This document shows positions 34,767 to 43,274 of a stretch of DNA of 64,000 nt, in pieces. Positions within the stretch are counted from its first letter, which is position 1, and every line of letters starts with the position of its first letter. This stretch comes from CADEEL01 sp050246475. GTDB lineage: Bacteria; Pseudomonadota; Alphaproteobacteria; Caulobacterales; Aquidulcibacteraceae. Both the position numbers and the translations under genes were made by a program. A model generated the notes under the pieces. It was given only the letters and a program-made list of their open reading frames with translations, did no database searches and was not told the origin of the DNA. The stretch is taken from the NCBI GenBank assembly GCA_050246475.1, contig JBFWVZ010000002.1:186001-250000 (forward strand), written 5' to 3'.

Positions 34767-34805
34767 TCGCGATGAGCCGGGCCGCCGGCCTTGAGGGAGG
34801 AAGAG

Positions 34806-37094
34806 ATGCGGGCACGCGGGCTGAAAGACGCCGGGATTTCAATGGTGTGGCGCCGCCTGGGGCGCTTCGCGCTCTGCGCCACGACTGCGCTCACCGCCGC
34901 GCTCGCCGCTGCACCGGCCTTTGCGCAGGATTCGGAGGATGAGATCGTCGTCACCGCGCAGCGGCGCGCGGAGCGCACGCTCGACATCGGCTTGAACGTC
35001 TCCACGCTCAGCGCGCAGGCGCTGACGGACAATCGCGTCGCGCAGGTCGTCGATCTTGCGGGCCTCATCGGCAATATCGACATCAAGGAGCAGGTCCCCG
35101 GCGCGATGCCAGTCGTGACCATCCGCGGCGTCGGGCTCGACGATTTCTCCGCCACCAATTCCGCCAGCGCCGGCATTTACGTGGATGAGGTCTATCTCGC
35201 CTCGACCGCGATGATGAGCACCGAGCTTTACGATCTCGCGCGCGTCGAGGTGCTCAAGGGGCCGCAGGGGACGCTCTATGGGCGCAACTCGACCGCCGGG
35301 GCGCTCAACATCATCACCCAGGCGCCGCGCGATTTCTTCGAAGCGTCGCTCCGCGCGGGCTACGGCAATTACGAAACCGCCGAACTCGAAGGCATGATCA
35401 ACGTGCCGGTGAACGAGGCGCTCGCGCTGCGCTTTTCCGCGCGCACCGTGCAGCAGGGCGAAGGCTATTGGACAAGCCGCCTCCTGCCAGGCGAGACGAT
35501 CGGCGAACGCGACGTCATCTCGGCGCGCGCGCAGGCGCTCTGGTCGCCGTCAAACACGCTTGAAGTGCTGCTGAAGGTCGAAGGCACGCGCTCGCGCTCG
35601 GAAATGGGCCAGCCGGAATTCTTCGGCGCGATCGATCCGACAACGGCCATTCCGGCCGGACCGCCCTTCGCGCTCTGCGCGCCCTATCTCGCGGGCGGGA
35701 CCGACAACACCCAATGCTCGGACGTGTTCGGCTACACCGACACCGACAACGATCCGTTCACCGGCGATTGGACGACGGATGCGCCCTACGACATCGACGC
35801 GTGGGATTTCACCGCGCGCATCACGGCCGATCTCAATTTCGCGACGCTCACCAGCATTTCGGGCTATCGCTATCACGACCGCGCATTCTTCATCGACACG
35901 GACGCGACGCCCTTCCCGCAGACGGACTTTCTGCAGACCGACACGATCGAGCAATACTCGCAAGAGCTGCGGCTCACCGGCGAGAGCGAGCGCGTCGATT
36001 GGGTGCTGGGCGCCTTCGCCTCGCACGACGAGGTCGATGTCTTCACGCCGGGCTTCCACGATTTCCTGTTCGTGACGCAGACATTGACGGAAGCGCATCA
36101 GGAGACGAACTCGGCGGCGCTTTTCGGCCATGCGGAATGGCGCCTCACCGATCGGCTGAGCCTCATCACGGGGCTACGCTACACGTGGGAGGAGCGCTCC
36201 TTCGAAGGCGGCACGTTCGATCTCAACCCGTTCGGCATGAGCCTCTTGTGCATGTGCGCAGCGCCAACGCCCGTCACGTTCCTTGACGATGAAATCTCGG
36301 ATCGTAACTGGTCCTGGCGCGTCGGATTGGAATATCAGCCGAACGAAAACACGCTGCTCTATGCGAACGTCTCGCGCGGGGTGAAGAGCGGCGGGTTCTT
36401 CTCCGGCATCACCACATCGAACGATCAGCTGCTGCCCTACGAACCGGAGGAGCTCACGGCCTACGAAATCGGGCTCAAGCTGCGCATTCCGGAAGGCAAT
36501 CTCCGCGTGGAGACCAGCGTCTTCTATTACGACTATTCCGATTTCCAGACATTCACGCGCTTCGATTCCGTGCCTCTGCCGGTGCAGCGACTGGCCAATA
36601 TCGGCGAAGCGGAAGTGTGGGGGCTCGATCTCGACATCATCTGGTCTCCGGTCGAGAACCTCGACCTCATCGCGCGCATGGGCTTCCTCGACAGCCAACT
36701 CGGCGCCTTCGAAACGACCGCGGGGCCGATCGCGGCGGGAAACCGGCTGCCCAACGCGCCGGAACTCACTTTCACGGGCGGCGCGCGCTGGGGCTTCGAT
36801 CTCGATCCCATCGGGCTCAACGGCGCGATCCAGGTGGACGCCAATTATACCAGCGACGCCTTCAAGGACGCGCTCAACAATCCGCGCATCGCATCGGATT
36901 CGCACTGGATCTGGAACGCGCGCTTCTCACTCACGCCGCCCGACGAGAACTGGGAGTTTGCGGTCTGGGGCCGCAATCTGGGCGACGAGCAATATGTCTC
37001 CCAGGGCCTCGATGTCGGCGCGCTCGGATACGGCAACCGCAACTACAACGCGCCGATGACGTTCGGCGCGACGCTCACCTATCGCTGGAATTGA
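34806..37094 (+). CDS. TonB-dependent outer-membrane receptor
   Basis: A 762-residue outer-membrane transporter: signal peptide ending AAPAFAQ, a TonB box-like DEIVVTAQRR, plug domain (about 55-165) with VTIRGVGLDDFS and RVEVLKGPQGTLYGRNSTAG, and a 22-strand barrel ending in an aromatic-rich strand (TLTYRW). The plug style is that of the large Caulobacter/sphingomonad receptor family that imports plant glycans, terpenes or steroids. GAGGGAGGAAGAG precedes the ATG at 34806. Divergence from a TetR-type regulator suggests induction by its ligand, which is unknown. Confidence 0.93.
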   Translation: MRARGLKDAGISMVWRRLGRFALCATTALTAALAAAPAFAQDSEDEIVVTAQRRAERTLDIGLNVSTLSAQALTDNRVAQVVDLAGLIGNIDIKEQVPGAMPVVTIRGVGLDDFSATNSASAGIYVDEVYLASTAMMSTELYDLARVEVLKGPQGTLYGRNSTAGALNIITQAPRDFFEASLRAGYGNYETAELEGMINVPVNEALALRFSARTVQQGEGYWTSRLLPGETIGERDVISARAQALWSPSNTLEVLLKVEGTRSRSEMGQPEFFGAIDPTTAIPAGPPFALCAPYLAGGTDNTQCSDVFGYTDTDNDPFTGDWTTDAPYDIDAWDFTARITADLNFATLTSISGYRYHDRAFFIDTDATPFPQTDFLQTDTIEQYSQELRLTGESERVDWVLGAFASHDEVDVFTPGFHDFLFVTQTLTEAHQETNSAALFGHAEWRLTDRLSLITGLRYTWEERSFEGGTFDLNPFGMSLLCMCAAPTPVTFLDDEISDRNWSWRVGLEYQPNENTLLYANVSRGVKSGGFFSGITTSNDQLLPYEPEELTAYEIGLKLRIPEGNLRVETSVFYYDYSDFQTFTRFDSVPLPVQRLANIGEAEVWGLDLDIIWSPVENLDLIARMGFLDSQLGAFETTAGPIAAGNRLPNAPELTFTGGARWGFDLDPIGLNGAIQVDANYTSDAFKDALNNPRIASDSHWIWNARFSLTPPDENWEFAVWGRNLGDEQYVSQGLDVGALGYGNRNYNAPMTFGATLTYRWN

Positions 37095-37108
37095 AGCGGC
37101 GTACGGCA

Positions 37109-37132
37109 GGGACCGCCGGCCCCGGCGTTCCC
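37109..37132. repeat. Imperfect hairpin after the TonB receptor gene
   Basis: An 11-base stem with one mismatch (GGGACCGCCGG and CCGGCGTTCCC) and a two-base loop, 15 bases past the receptor stop. No T-run follows, so termination is only possible. Confidence 0.4.
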
Positions 37133-37141
37133 CCGCAATGG

Positions 37142-37223
37142 TGCGCTCGAGAGGACTCGAACCTCCACGGTGTTACCCGCTAGCACCTCAAGCTAGTGCG
37201 TCTACCAATTCCGCCACGAGCGC
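37142..37223 (-). tRNA. tRNA-Leu (GAG)
   Basis: Cloverleaf on the minus strand. Acceptor stem GCGCTCG/CGAGCGC, D-arm with GGTAGACGC, anticodon stem CTAGC/GCTAG around loop TTGAGGT giving anticodon GAG, a long variable arm (CGGGTAACACCG) typical of leucine, and T-arm with GGTTCGAGTCC. Discriminator A. No CCA is encoded. Confidence 0.95.
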
Positions 37224-37385
37224 CCTTGAGGAAGGGCCGGGGGGTATCAGAAGGCCCCTGGCCCCGCAAGGGCGCGCCGCCGGCGCCAAAAATCGCCGGG
37301 AACCGGCGGAACCGGCTGGTTAAGCCCACGTTGATCCAGGGTTCGGAGAGGGCCCGCTCCGTTCGAAATTCGGATGGAGAAAACG

Positions 37386-37565
37386 ATGTCGCAATCCTGG
37401 AAAACACTCGCCGCGCTGGCGCTCGTTACGGGCGCTTTGTCCATTTCGGCCTGCAACACGATCCAAGGCGCGGGCGAAGACGTCTCGGCGGCCGGCAGCG
37501 CCGTGACCAATGCGGCCGAAGAAACCGAAGACGAACTCACGGACGACAACCCCAACACTCCGTAA
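37386..37565 (+). CDS. Entericidin-like small lipoprotein
   Basis: A 59-residue lipoprotein precursor: LAALALVTGALSISAC with lipobox cysteine near residue 22, followed by NTIQGAGEDVSAAG, the hallmark of the entericidin A/B family, and an acidic tail. Members are small cell-envelope lipoproteins linked in E. coli to stationary-phase lysis control. The start at 37386 is favoured by GGAGA at 37376-37380; ATG 37374 is also in frame. Confidence 0.82.
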   Translation: MSQSWKTLAALALVTGALSISACNTIQGAGEDVSAAGSAVTNAAEETEDELTDDNPNTP

Positions 37566-37667
37566 CGGTTCGAGACGCGCTATCGCCCCCCAAGCGCGTC
37601 CAAGAAGCCGCCGGCAAGCCGCCCTCCCCCGCGCGCGCTTCCGGCGGCAATTCTTTGTGGAATGCGC

Positions 37668-37928
37668 TCAAGCCGCCTGAGCGTGAAATTCGTGCACGTT
37701 CGCGGGCTCCGTCACGGTGATGCAGAGGCGCTCGCCATCGATCGTGATTTCGCCCCTCGCGATGGGGTGGTTGTTCGCGAGGATCCAGAGCTGATCGGCC
37801 TCGCCCGTGTCGAGCGGGATGACGGCGCCGCGCCCCATGCGCAGGAGCTGATGCATCGGCAGGTGCGCGCGCCCGAGGACGACGCTGATCTCGACCTTGA
37901 CGCTATGGACCTGGGTTTTGTCGGACAC
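37668..37928 (-). CDS. FliN-like flagellar motor switch (SpoA domain) protein
   Basis: An 86-residue protein consisting of one SpoA (FliMN C-terminal) domain. It includes VEISVVLGRAHLPMHQLLRMGRG in pieces, then VIPLDTGEADQLWILANNHPIARGEI, which is the FliN signature including the conserved 'G.....N...A.G' stretch. FliN forms the C-ring base with FliM and contacts export chaperones. It begins with GTG and has no flagellar neighbours; the TipF-like gene is 24 kb away. It could be the cell's FliN or a second copy. Confidence 0.85.
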   Translation of the reverse strand: MSDKTQVHSVKVEISVVLGRAHLPMHQLLRMGRGAVIPLDTGEADQLWILANNHPIARGEITIDGERLCITVTEPANVHEFHAQAA

Positions 37929-37984
37929 GCCTGCGACCCAATATAGAGCAAGCTACAATTCGACACTGAAACGGTTTCCTAGAC

Positions 37985-38686
37985 GTGAACGATTCGCCTT
38001 CGATCGGCTGGGCCGTCTCCAAGGGGCTGACGCCCTACCCGGAGGCCGTCGCGTTCATGGAGGCGCGCGCGGCGCAGATTGCGGCCGGCGAGGCAGGAGA
38101 GCTGGTATGGCTCTTGGAGCACCCGCCGCTCTACACGGGCGGCGTGAGCGCCCGCGCGGAAGACCTGATCGAGCCGGAGCGCTTCCCTGTCTTCAAGACG
38201 GGCCGCGGCGGGCAATTCACGTATCACGGCCCCGGCCAGCGCGTGGCCTACGTGATGATGGACCTGCGCCGGCGCGGACGCGACGTCTCCTGCTTCGTGC
38301 GCGATCTTGAGCGCTGGCTGATCGCGGCGCTGGCGCGCTTCAACGTGGAGGCCGGCGTGCGCGACGGGCGCATCGGGGTCTGGGTCGAGCGCAAGGGGCC
38401 GGGTTGGGCGCGAGAGGATAAGATCGCCGCGATCGGCATCCGCTTGCGGAAGTGGGTGAGCTTCCACGGCATCGCCTTCAACGTGGAGCCCGACCTCTCG
38501 CATTTCTCCGGCATCGTGCCGTGCGGCATCAGCGAACATGGCGTGACGAGCCTGGCTGACCTTGGCCTGCCCGTCTCCATGGACGAAGCCGACGAAGCGC
38601 TGCGCGGCGCGTTTCATGACGTGTTCGGACAAACCGCGCGCGCGGATGCACCGCTTTGGCCCGCGCAGACGACGAACTTGCGGTAG
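37985..38686 (+). CDS. lipB: Octanoyl-ACP:protein octanoyltransferase
   Basis: A 233-residue enzyme moving octanoyl groups to lipoyl domains. The key blocks are LLEHPPLYTGG, GGQFTYHGPGQRVAYVMMDL, KIAAIGIRLRKWVSFHGIAFNV (in parts, with the catalytic lysine in IGIRLRKW) and GIVPCGISEHGVTSL with the catalytic cysteine. All are intact. It starts with GTG. The stop codon lies inside an exact 19-base tandem duplication, so slippage there would leave the protein end unchanged in the first unit. Confidence 0.95.
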   Translation: MNDSPSIGWAVSKGLTPYPEAVAFMEARAAQIAAGEAGELVWLLEHPPLYTGGVSARAEDLIEPERFPVFKTGRGGQFTYHGPGQRVAYVMMDLRRRGRDVSCFVRDLERWLIAALARFNVEAGVRDGRIGVWVERKGPGWAREDKIAAIGIRLRKWVSFHGIAFNVEPDLSHFSGIVPCGISEHGVTSLADLGLPVSMDEADEALRGAFHDVFGQTARADAPLWPAQTTNLR

Positions 38687-38707
38687 GTCGACGAACTTGC
38701 GGTAGGT
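38670..38707. repeat. Exact 19-base tandem duplication over the lipB stop
   Basis: The unit CGACGAACTTGCGGTAGGT occurs at 38670-38688 and again at 38689-38707 without a mismatch. The first unit carries the lipB stop TAG (38684-38686). Identity suggests a recent slippage event or an assembly error. Confidence 0.9.
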
Positions 38708-38713
38708 CGCGCG

Positions 38714-39346
38714 CTACTGAGTGCCGTCGCGGGGCGCGGGTGCAGAGCCTGTCTCCGCCGCCATCGGTCGCGCTTCGGTCAGCAGAACAAAGTACATGTA
38801 TGGCTGTCCTGTACTGGACATTCTTGGCTGCGCACGCTCGATCATGTTGAGCGCGGCCATGAACCTCCCGCCTCTCATGCTCATGGCGGCGATGCCGCTG
38901 ACACGGCCGCGAAAGCGCACGGGCTGACCTTCTGACATGGCCCGCCATTCATTTCGAGCGTCGCCAGATGGATAGATGTTCGCGACAGCGAAACCCGGCA
39001 CACTCGACGGAAGATCGATCATCACTCGAAACGGTTGCCCAGGCATTAGATCGTCGGTTTCCAGTCCGGCAAAGGTTCCCTCGAAAATGACATCGCCCCG
39101 GAAGGCGCGCATGACTGGAGTGCCCGGCGATATGACTTCGCCTTGGTTCATCGTCACTCTGCCCGCCTGAGGAAATTCTGGGGACTCCGGATTAGCGCGT
39201 TCCGCGCTCTCCATGAATTGGCTGACGCTTTGCCCGAACTCGCTCCACGAGGTGCGCCACGGCTCATTCCCTAGAGGAGCTTCAGCGCCGCAAGATGACA
39301 GCGCGGCCAATGCAGCGAAAAGGGCCGAGATGATGGTCAGACGCAT
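38714..39346 (-). CDS. Lipoprotein of unknown function, possible OB-fold
   Basis: A 210-residue protein with a lipoprotein-type signal (MRLTIISALFAALAALSSC, cysteine near residue 19). The middle contains a strand-rich stretch with paired GEVISPGTPV and VRFRGRVSGIAAM and a closing AALNMIERAQ, which vaguely recalls tRNA_anti-like OB folds; this is a weak guess. GAGGT upstream of the ATG at 39346 supports the start. It lies between lipB and pccA with no clear operon partner. Confidence 0.6.
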   Translation of the reverse strand: MRLTIISALFAALAALSSCGAEAPLGNEPWRTSWSEFGQSVSQFMESAERANPESPEFPQAGRVTMNQGEVISPGTPVMRAFRGDVIFEGTFAGLETDDLMPGQPFRVMIDLPSSVPGFAVANIYPSGDARNEWRAMSEGQPVRFRGRVSGIAAMSMRGGRFMAALNMIERAQPRMSSTGQPYMYFVLLTEARPMAAETGSAPAPRDGTQ

Positions 39347-39562
39347 GACGGAGCACCTCAACCAAAGGAAAATATGACGTCCAGGCGCAACCAAAGGGTG
39401 CCAGATTGCATGACGTGTCAAGCCGTGAGGATCGGAACGCGGCCGCATAAGAAGCGTCACGCTTCCCGCGCTTGGCTAGTTTGGGCGCGGTTTTCCGTCA
39501 TCGTTCGTTCAAGCAACGCCAAGCGCGCGAGCTTTATGTGACGGTTCGTGCGGCGCGCGCCT

Positions 39563-41563
39563 TCACGCCAGCTCCACCAGCACCTCGTCGGCCGCGACGC
39601 TGGCGCCGGCCGCGACATTCACTTTCGCGACCTTGCCGTCCCGCTCGGCGCGGATGATGTTCTGCATCTTCATCGCTTCGACGATGGCGACGCTCTCGCC
39701 GGCCTTCACCTCCTGGCCCTGTTTCACTTCGACGGCGACGACGAGACCGGGCATCGGCGAGAGGATGGTTTTCGAGGTGTCGGCCGGCTTCTTCTCGGGC
39801 AGGCGGCGATGGAGCTCGGCGCCGCGCGCGGACGCGACAAGCGCGTTGGCCGCCACGCCGCGCAGACGCATGTGGAAGCCTTCGCCCCTGGGCTTGATCT
39901 TCACGGCGAACGGCGCGCCGGCAAAGCTCCCGGCCATCACGGGCAGACCGGGGCGCCAATCGCTCGCGATCTCTTTCGATTCACCCTCATTGATCGAAAC
40001 GAACGCGCCGCCTTCAGAGAGCTTCACGCGCGCTTCGACGCGGGCCCCGCCGAGCGTGATGTGCCACACGCCATTGGGCCGCCGAACGCCGTTCACCTGG
40101 CCGGAGACGCGCTTGGCGCGATCGGCCGAGAGCGCGTGCGCGTAAGCGGCCGCGGCGGCAAGCAGTTCGCTCTGCTCGCTCGTCGGCGCGACGCCGTGAA
40201 AGCCGTCCGGGAATTTCTCCTTGATGTAGGCGGTGGTGAACTTGCCGGACCGGAAGGTCTTCTCCTCCATCACGGCGCCGAGGAACGGGATGTTGTCCTG
40301 AATGCCTTCGATGACGAATTCATCGAGAGCGCGGGCCTGCGCATCGATCGCCGCGAGGCGGTTGGGCCCGTGCGTCACGAGCTTCGCGATCATCGGATCG
40401 TAGAACATCGAGACTTCATCGCCTTCGCGCACGCCGGTGTCGTTGCGCACGACGGCATCGCCTGTCGGGCCCTCCTGCGGCGGGCGATAACGCTTGAGGC
40501 GCCCGATGGACGGCAGGAAGTTGCGATATGGATCCTCCGCATAGATGCGGCTCTCCACCGCCCAGCCGTTGATCTTCAAATCCTTCTGCTTGAGCGGCAG
40601 CTTCTCGCCTGCCGCCACGCGGATCATCATCTCCACGAGATCGATTCCGGTGATCATCTCCGTCACCGGATGCTCAACCTGGAGCCGGGTGTTCATCTCG
40701 AGAAAATAGAAGCTCTTGTCGGCGCCCGAGGCGACGAACTCGACGGTCCCCGCGCTATCGTAATTGACGGCCTTGGCGAGCGCGACGGCCTGCGCGCCCA
40801 TCGCCATGCGCGTCTCTTCATCGAGGAGCGCGGAAGGCGCCTCTTCGATCACTTTCTGATTGCGCCGCTGGATGGAGCATTCGCGTTCGAAAAGATGCAC
40901 GACATTGCCGTGCTTATCGCCCATCACCTGAATTTCGATGTGCCGCGGCGCGGTGACGAATTTCTCGATGAAGATGCGGTCGTCGCCGAAGGCGTTCTTC
41001 GCCTCTGCGCGGACCGCCGGAAAGCCTTCCTCCACCTGCTTGCGGTTTTCCGCGACGCGGATGCCCTTGCCGCCCCCGCCCGCGCTGGCTTTGATCATCA
41101 CCGGATAGCCGATCTCCTCCGAGATCGTGACCGCGTGCTTCACATCCGCGATCTCGCCCACGTAGCCGGGCACGCACGAGACGCCCGCTTCGCCCGCGGT
41201 GCGCTTCGATTCAATCTTGTCGCCCATCGCGCGGATGGCGCCCGGATTGGGCCCGATGAAAACGATCTTCTCTTTCGCCAGCCGCTCGGCGAAGCCCGCG
41301 TTCTCGGAGAGAAAGCCGAAGCCGGGATGGACCGCCTCCGCCTTCGTTTTACGCACGGCCGCGACGATCTTGTCCGCGACGAGATAGGATTCAGACGCCG
41401 GCGCCGGGCCGATCGCCACGGCCTCATCCGCCATCTCGACGGCGAGGCTGTCCTTATCCGCTTCCGAATAGACGAGCGCCGTTTTGATCCCCATGCGGCG
41501 CGCCGTCCTGATGATGCGGACGGCGATCTCCCCGCGATTGGCGATCAGAATTTTCGAGAACAT
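39563..41563 (-). CDS. pccA: Propionyl-CoA carboxylase, biotin-carrying alpha subunit
   Basis: A 666-residue subunit with biotin carboxylase (residues 1-450), a BT linker domain and a biotin carrier domain. MFSKILIANRGEIAVRI, the ATP-grasp block KASAGGGGKGIRV, the catalytic ERECSIQRRNQK and EMNTRLQVEHPVTE are intact, and biotin attaches to the lysine in VEAMKMQN. The BT domain marks propionyl- over methylcrotonyl-type carboxylases, with FLPSIGRLKRYRPP as additional support. The beta subunit gene is not in this window. It feeds propionyl-CoA to methylmalonyl-CoA. Confidence 0.93.
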   Translation of the reverse strand: MFSKILIANRGEIAVRIIRTARRMGIKTALVYSEADKDSLAVEMADEAVAIGPAPASESYLVADKIVAAVRKTKAEAVHPGFGFLSENAGFAERLAKEKIVFIGPNPGAIRAMGDKIESKRTAGEAGVSCVPGYVGEIADVKHAVTISEEIGYPVMIKASAGGGGKGIRVAENRKQVEEGFPAVRAEAKNAFGDDRIFIEKFVTAPRHIEIQVMGDKHGNVVHLFERECSIQRRNQKVIEEAPSALLDEETRMAMGAQAVALAKAVNYDSAGTVEFVASGADKSFYFLEMNTRLQVEHPVTEMITGIDLVEMMIRVAAGEKLPLKQKDLKINGWAVESRIYAEDPYRNFLPSIGRLKRYRPPQEGPTGDAVVRNDTGVREGDEVSMFYDPMIAKLVTHGPNRLAAIDAQARALDEFVIEGIQDNIPFLGAVMEEKTFRSGKFTTAYIKEKFPDGFHGVAPTSEQSELLAAAAAYAHALSADRAKRVSGQVNGVRRPNGVWHITLGGARVEARVKLSEGGAFVSINEGESKEIASDWRPGLPVMAGSFAGAPFAVKIKPRGEGFHMRLRGVAANALVASARGAELHRRLPEKKPADTSKTILSPMPGLVVAVEVKQGQEVKAGESVAIVEAMKMQNIIRAERDGKVAKVNVAAGASVAADEVLVELA

Positions 41564-41653
41564 CCAGGCCCTCCGGCGGCGCGCCGGCTGGCATAACGGG
41601 ACGATGACAAAGGTGCAAACCTTTGCCCCAAGGGCAGCGTGCGCCCTCCTGGC

Positions 41654-42112
41654 TCAGTAATCGAAGAGCTTCTTATCCCGCTCGGCGCGGCGCTTGGCGG
41701 CGGCGACCACATGCGCCTGGAGATCGTCGCGAGAGAGCGCCGCGGCCTCCCCGCCCGGATCGAGATTGTGCTCGGCGATGAGCGCAAGCAGCGCATCTCG
41801 ATTGTGCGAGATGAGCGCCTCTTCGAGCGCATCCTCCCCGCCGCGCTGGAAGAGGCCGACGGGATTGATGTCCGGGGGCGGCGCGGCGGCGCGCTTCTTG
41901 GGCTTCGTGGCGGGCGGCGGCGGCGCGGGCGCGGGCACGGCCGGCGCGCTCTCTTCTTCGGCTTCGACCGCCTCGATCACTTCATCGGCCACGTCGCGCC
42001 GCGAGTCGTGCGTGCGCAGGATGGCGTCGAGCCGATCGGCAAATTCGGGATTGCGCCGCGCTTCGCGGCGAATCTCGTTGAACAGGCGGTCGAGCGACTT
42101 GTTGAGGCTCAT
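41654..42112 (-). CDS. Uncharacterised protein coupled to the ParA gene
   Basis: A 152-residue protein: basic N-terminal helix (MSLNKSLDRLFNEIRREARR), a proline/alanine-rich linker around residues 65-90, and a helical C-terminal part (EDALEEALISHNRDALLALI through KKLFDY). Its ATG overlaps the ParA stop by 4 bases, so it is translated with that ATPase and is a candidate partner, in the position where plasmid systems carry ParB or an adaptor. No ParB motif is present. Family not recognised. Confidence 0.72.
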   Translation of the reverse strand: MSLNKSLDRLFNEIRREARRNPEFADRLDAILRTHDSRRDVADEVIEAVEAEEESAPAVPAPAPPPPATKPKKRAAAPPPDINPVGLFQRGGEDALEEALISHNRDALLALIAEHNLDPGGEAAALSRDDLQAHVVAAAKRRAERDKKLFDY

Positions 42113-42981
42113 AGGGCCGGGGCCATCTCCAGCTTGGCGAGAAACTCGTCGCCCATCTTTTTCACGATAGGCGCCATCATCCCGTATTTCTGTTCGAACG
42201 TGCGCGGGCTTTCTGACCATTCAGCCGCCTTGGCGATATCGACATGCTGGGGCACGCGCACATCGAACATCGCCTCCCCGAGATTGTCCTTGAGCAGGCC
42301 CGCTTCCGAGCGATGCAAGCTCATCGTCTCGTCGTACTTCGTGGTGAGCACGAAGAGATTGGAGGGCCCGCCCCGCCGCTCATTGATGAGCCGAAGCGCG
42401 CGGCGCCGGAACGTGATGAGGCCCAAACGCGAAACATAGTCTGGGATCGTCGGCACGATGATCGCATCCGCCGCGATGAGCGCGGCTTCCGCGAACAACG
42501 AAATGCCCGGCGGGCAATCGATCAGGATGACGTCCGTCTCGTTGACGACGGTGCGCAGGCCGTGCGCGAAGCGCTCGCAAATCCATTTCTGGATCGCGTC
42601 GATATGAAAGCCGCGCTTCACGAAGCTCTCGATCATGTCCCGCTCGACCATGCGGAACTCGGGCGCCGCGGCGCAGAGCGACACGTCCGGCTTGCCCTTC
42701 AAGTCCGAGACCTTGTGCTCGACGAGGCTTTTGAAGGGCTTCGGCTTCTCTTGGAGCGCATAGGCCTCAAAATAGAAATCGAGCGTGCGTTCGGCTTCGC
42801 GGAGCTCGTTCCACTTCTCCGGCCCCGCCATCATGATCGAGGCGTTGGTCTGCGGATCGAGATCGATCAGCAGCACGCGGCGGCGGTGATGCACCGCCAG
42901 CGTCTCCGCGAGCGAGACGGACGTCGTCGACTTGCCGACGCCGCCCTTCATGTTGATGACCGACACGAGCCGTGCGGGCAT
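42109..42981 (-). CDS. Orphan ParA-family ATPase
   Basis: A 290-residue ParA/MinD-type ATPase that probably binds the nucleoid or membrane as an ATP dimer and positions cargo. It has the deviant Walker A MKGGVGKSTTSVSLA (signature lysine included), switch I DLDPQTNASIM and switch II DVILIDCPPGIS. It lacks the HTH domain of plasmid ParA and has no ParB or parS nearby, so it is not the chromosome-partitioning protein. It belongs with orphan ParAs that place polyhydroxyalkanoate granules, chemoreceptors or carboxysomes; which of these is unknown. Confidence 0.88.
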   Translation of the reverse strand: MPARLVSVINMKGGVGKSTTSVSLAETLAVHHRRRVLLIDLDPQTNASIMMAGPEKWNELREAERTLDFYFEAYALQEKPKPFKSLVEHKVSDLKGKPDVSLCAAAPEFRMVERDMIESFVKRGFHIDAIQKWICERFAHGLRTVVNETDVILIDCPPGISLFAEAALIAADAIIVPTIPDYVSRLGLITFRRRALRLINERRGGPSNLFVLTTKYDETMSLHRSEAGLLKDNLGEAMFDVRVPQHVDIAKAAEWSESPRTFEQKYGMMAPIVKKMGDEFLAKLEMAPAL

Positions 42982-43149
42982 GTTCTTGGCCCCTTTGATC
43001 CAACGCCGTTCGCGAGACGGCAGACGCTTGCGTGCGAGCGGTTTTCATTCAGTTAATGAACGGTGAAATTTCGCCCGACGCCGCACACGGACGAAGTTTG
43101 GCGGCGCAAATGGGGCGTTTGGAACGTCCCGGCGCGTGTCATCCACATA

Positions 43150-43180
43150 AAGGCGCATGCGCCTTGGCCTTTTTCTTTTT
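43150..43180. repeat. Perfect 16-base palindrome followed by T-runs
   Basis: AAGGCGCATGCGCCTT (43150-43165) is self-complementary and is followed by GGCC and TTTTTCTTTTT. It looks like a plus-strand terminator, but no plus-strand gene lies just upstream, so an operator role is equally possible. Flanking CCACA and TGTGG can also pair. The rest of the 293-base gap (42982-43274) shows no gene. Confidence 0.5.
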
Positions 43181-43274
43181 GTGGACGGAATGAGAGACCG
43201 CGCGCCGCCTCAATTTCAACGCGGCCTTGCATTTCTTTTCCGCAATGAGAGAGTCCGGGCGGGAGGTCTGTCCC

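Noticed and set aside
34661..35176. Upstream extension of the double-TetR frame
   Set aside because: It would run through the promoter region and the receptor signal sequence; the ATG at 34660 gives two complete modules.
39548..41596. Plus-strand frame of 682 codons covering pccA
   Set aside because: Antisense shadow of a complete biotin carboxylase subunit.
43053..43274. Short frames in the gap before the exported protein gene
   Set aside because: They overlap one another in different frames, have no ribosome-binding site and show no family pattern.
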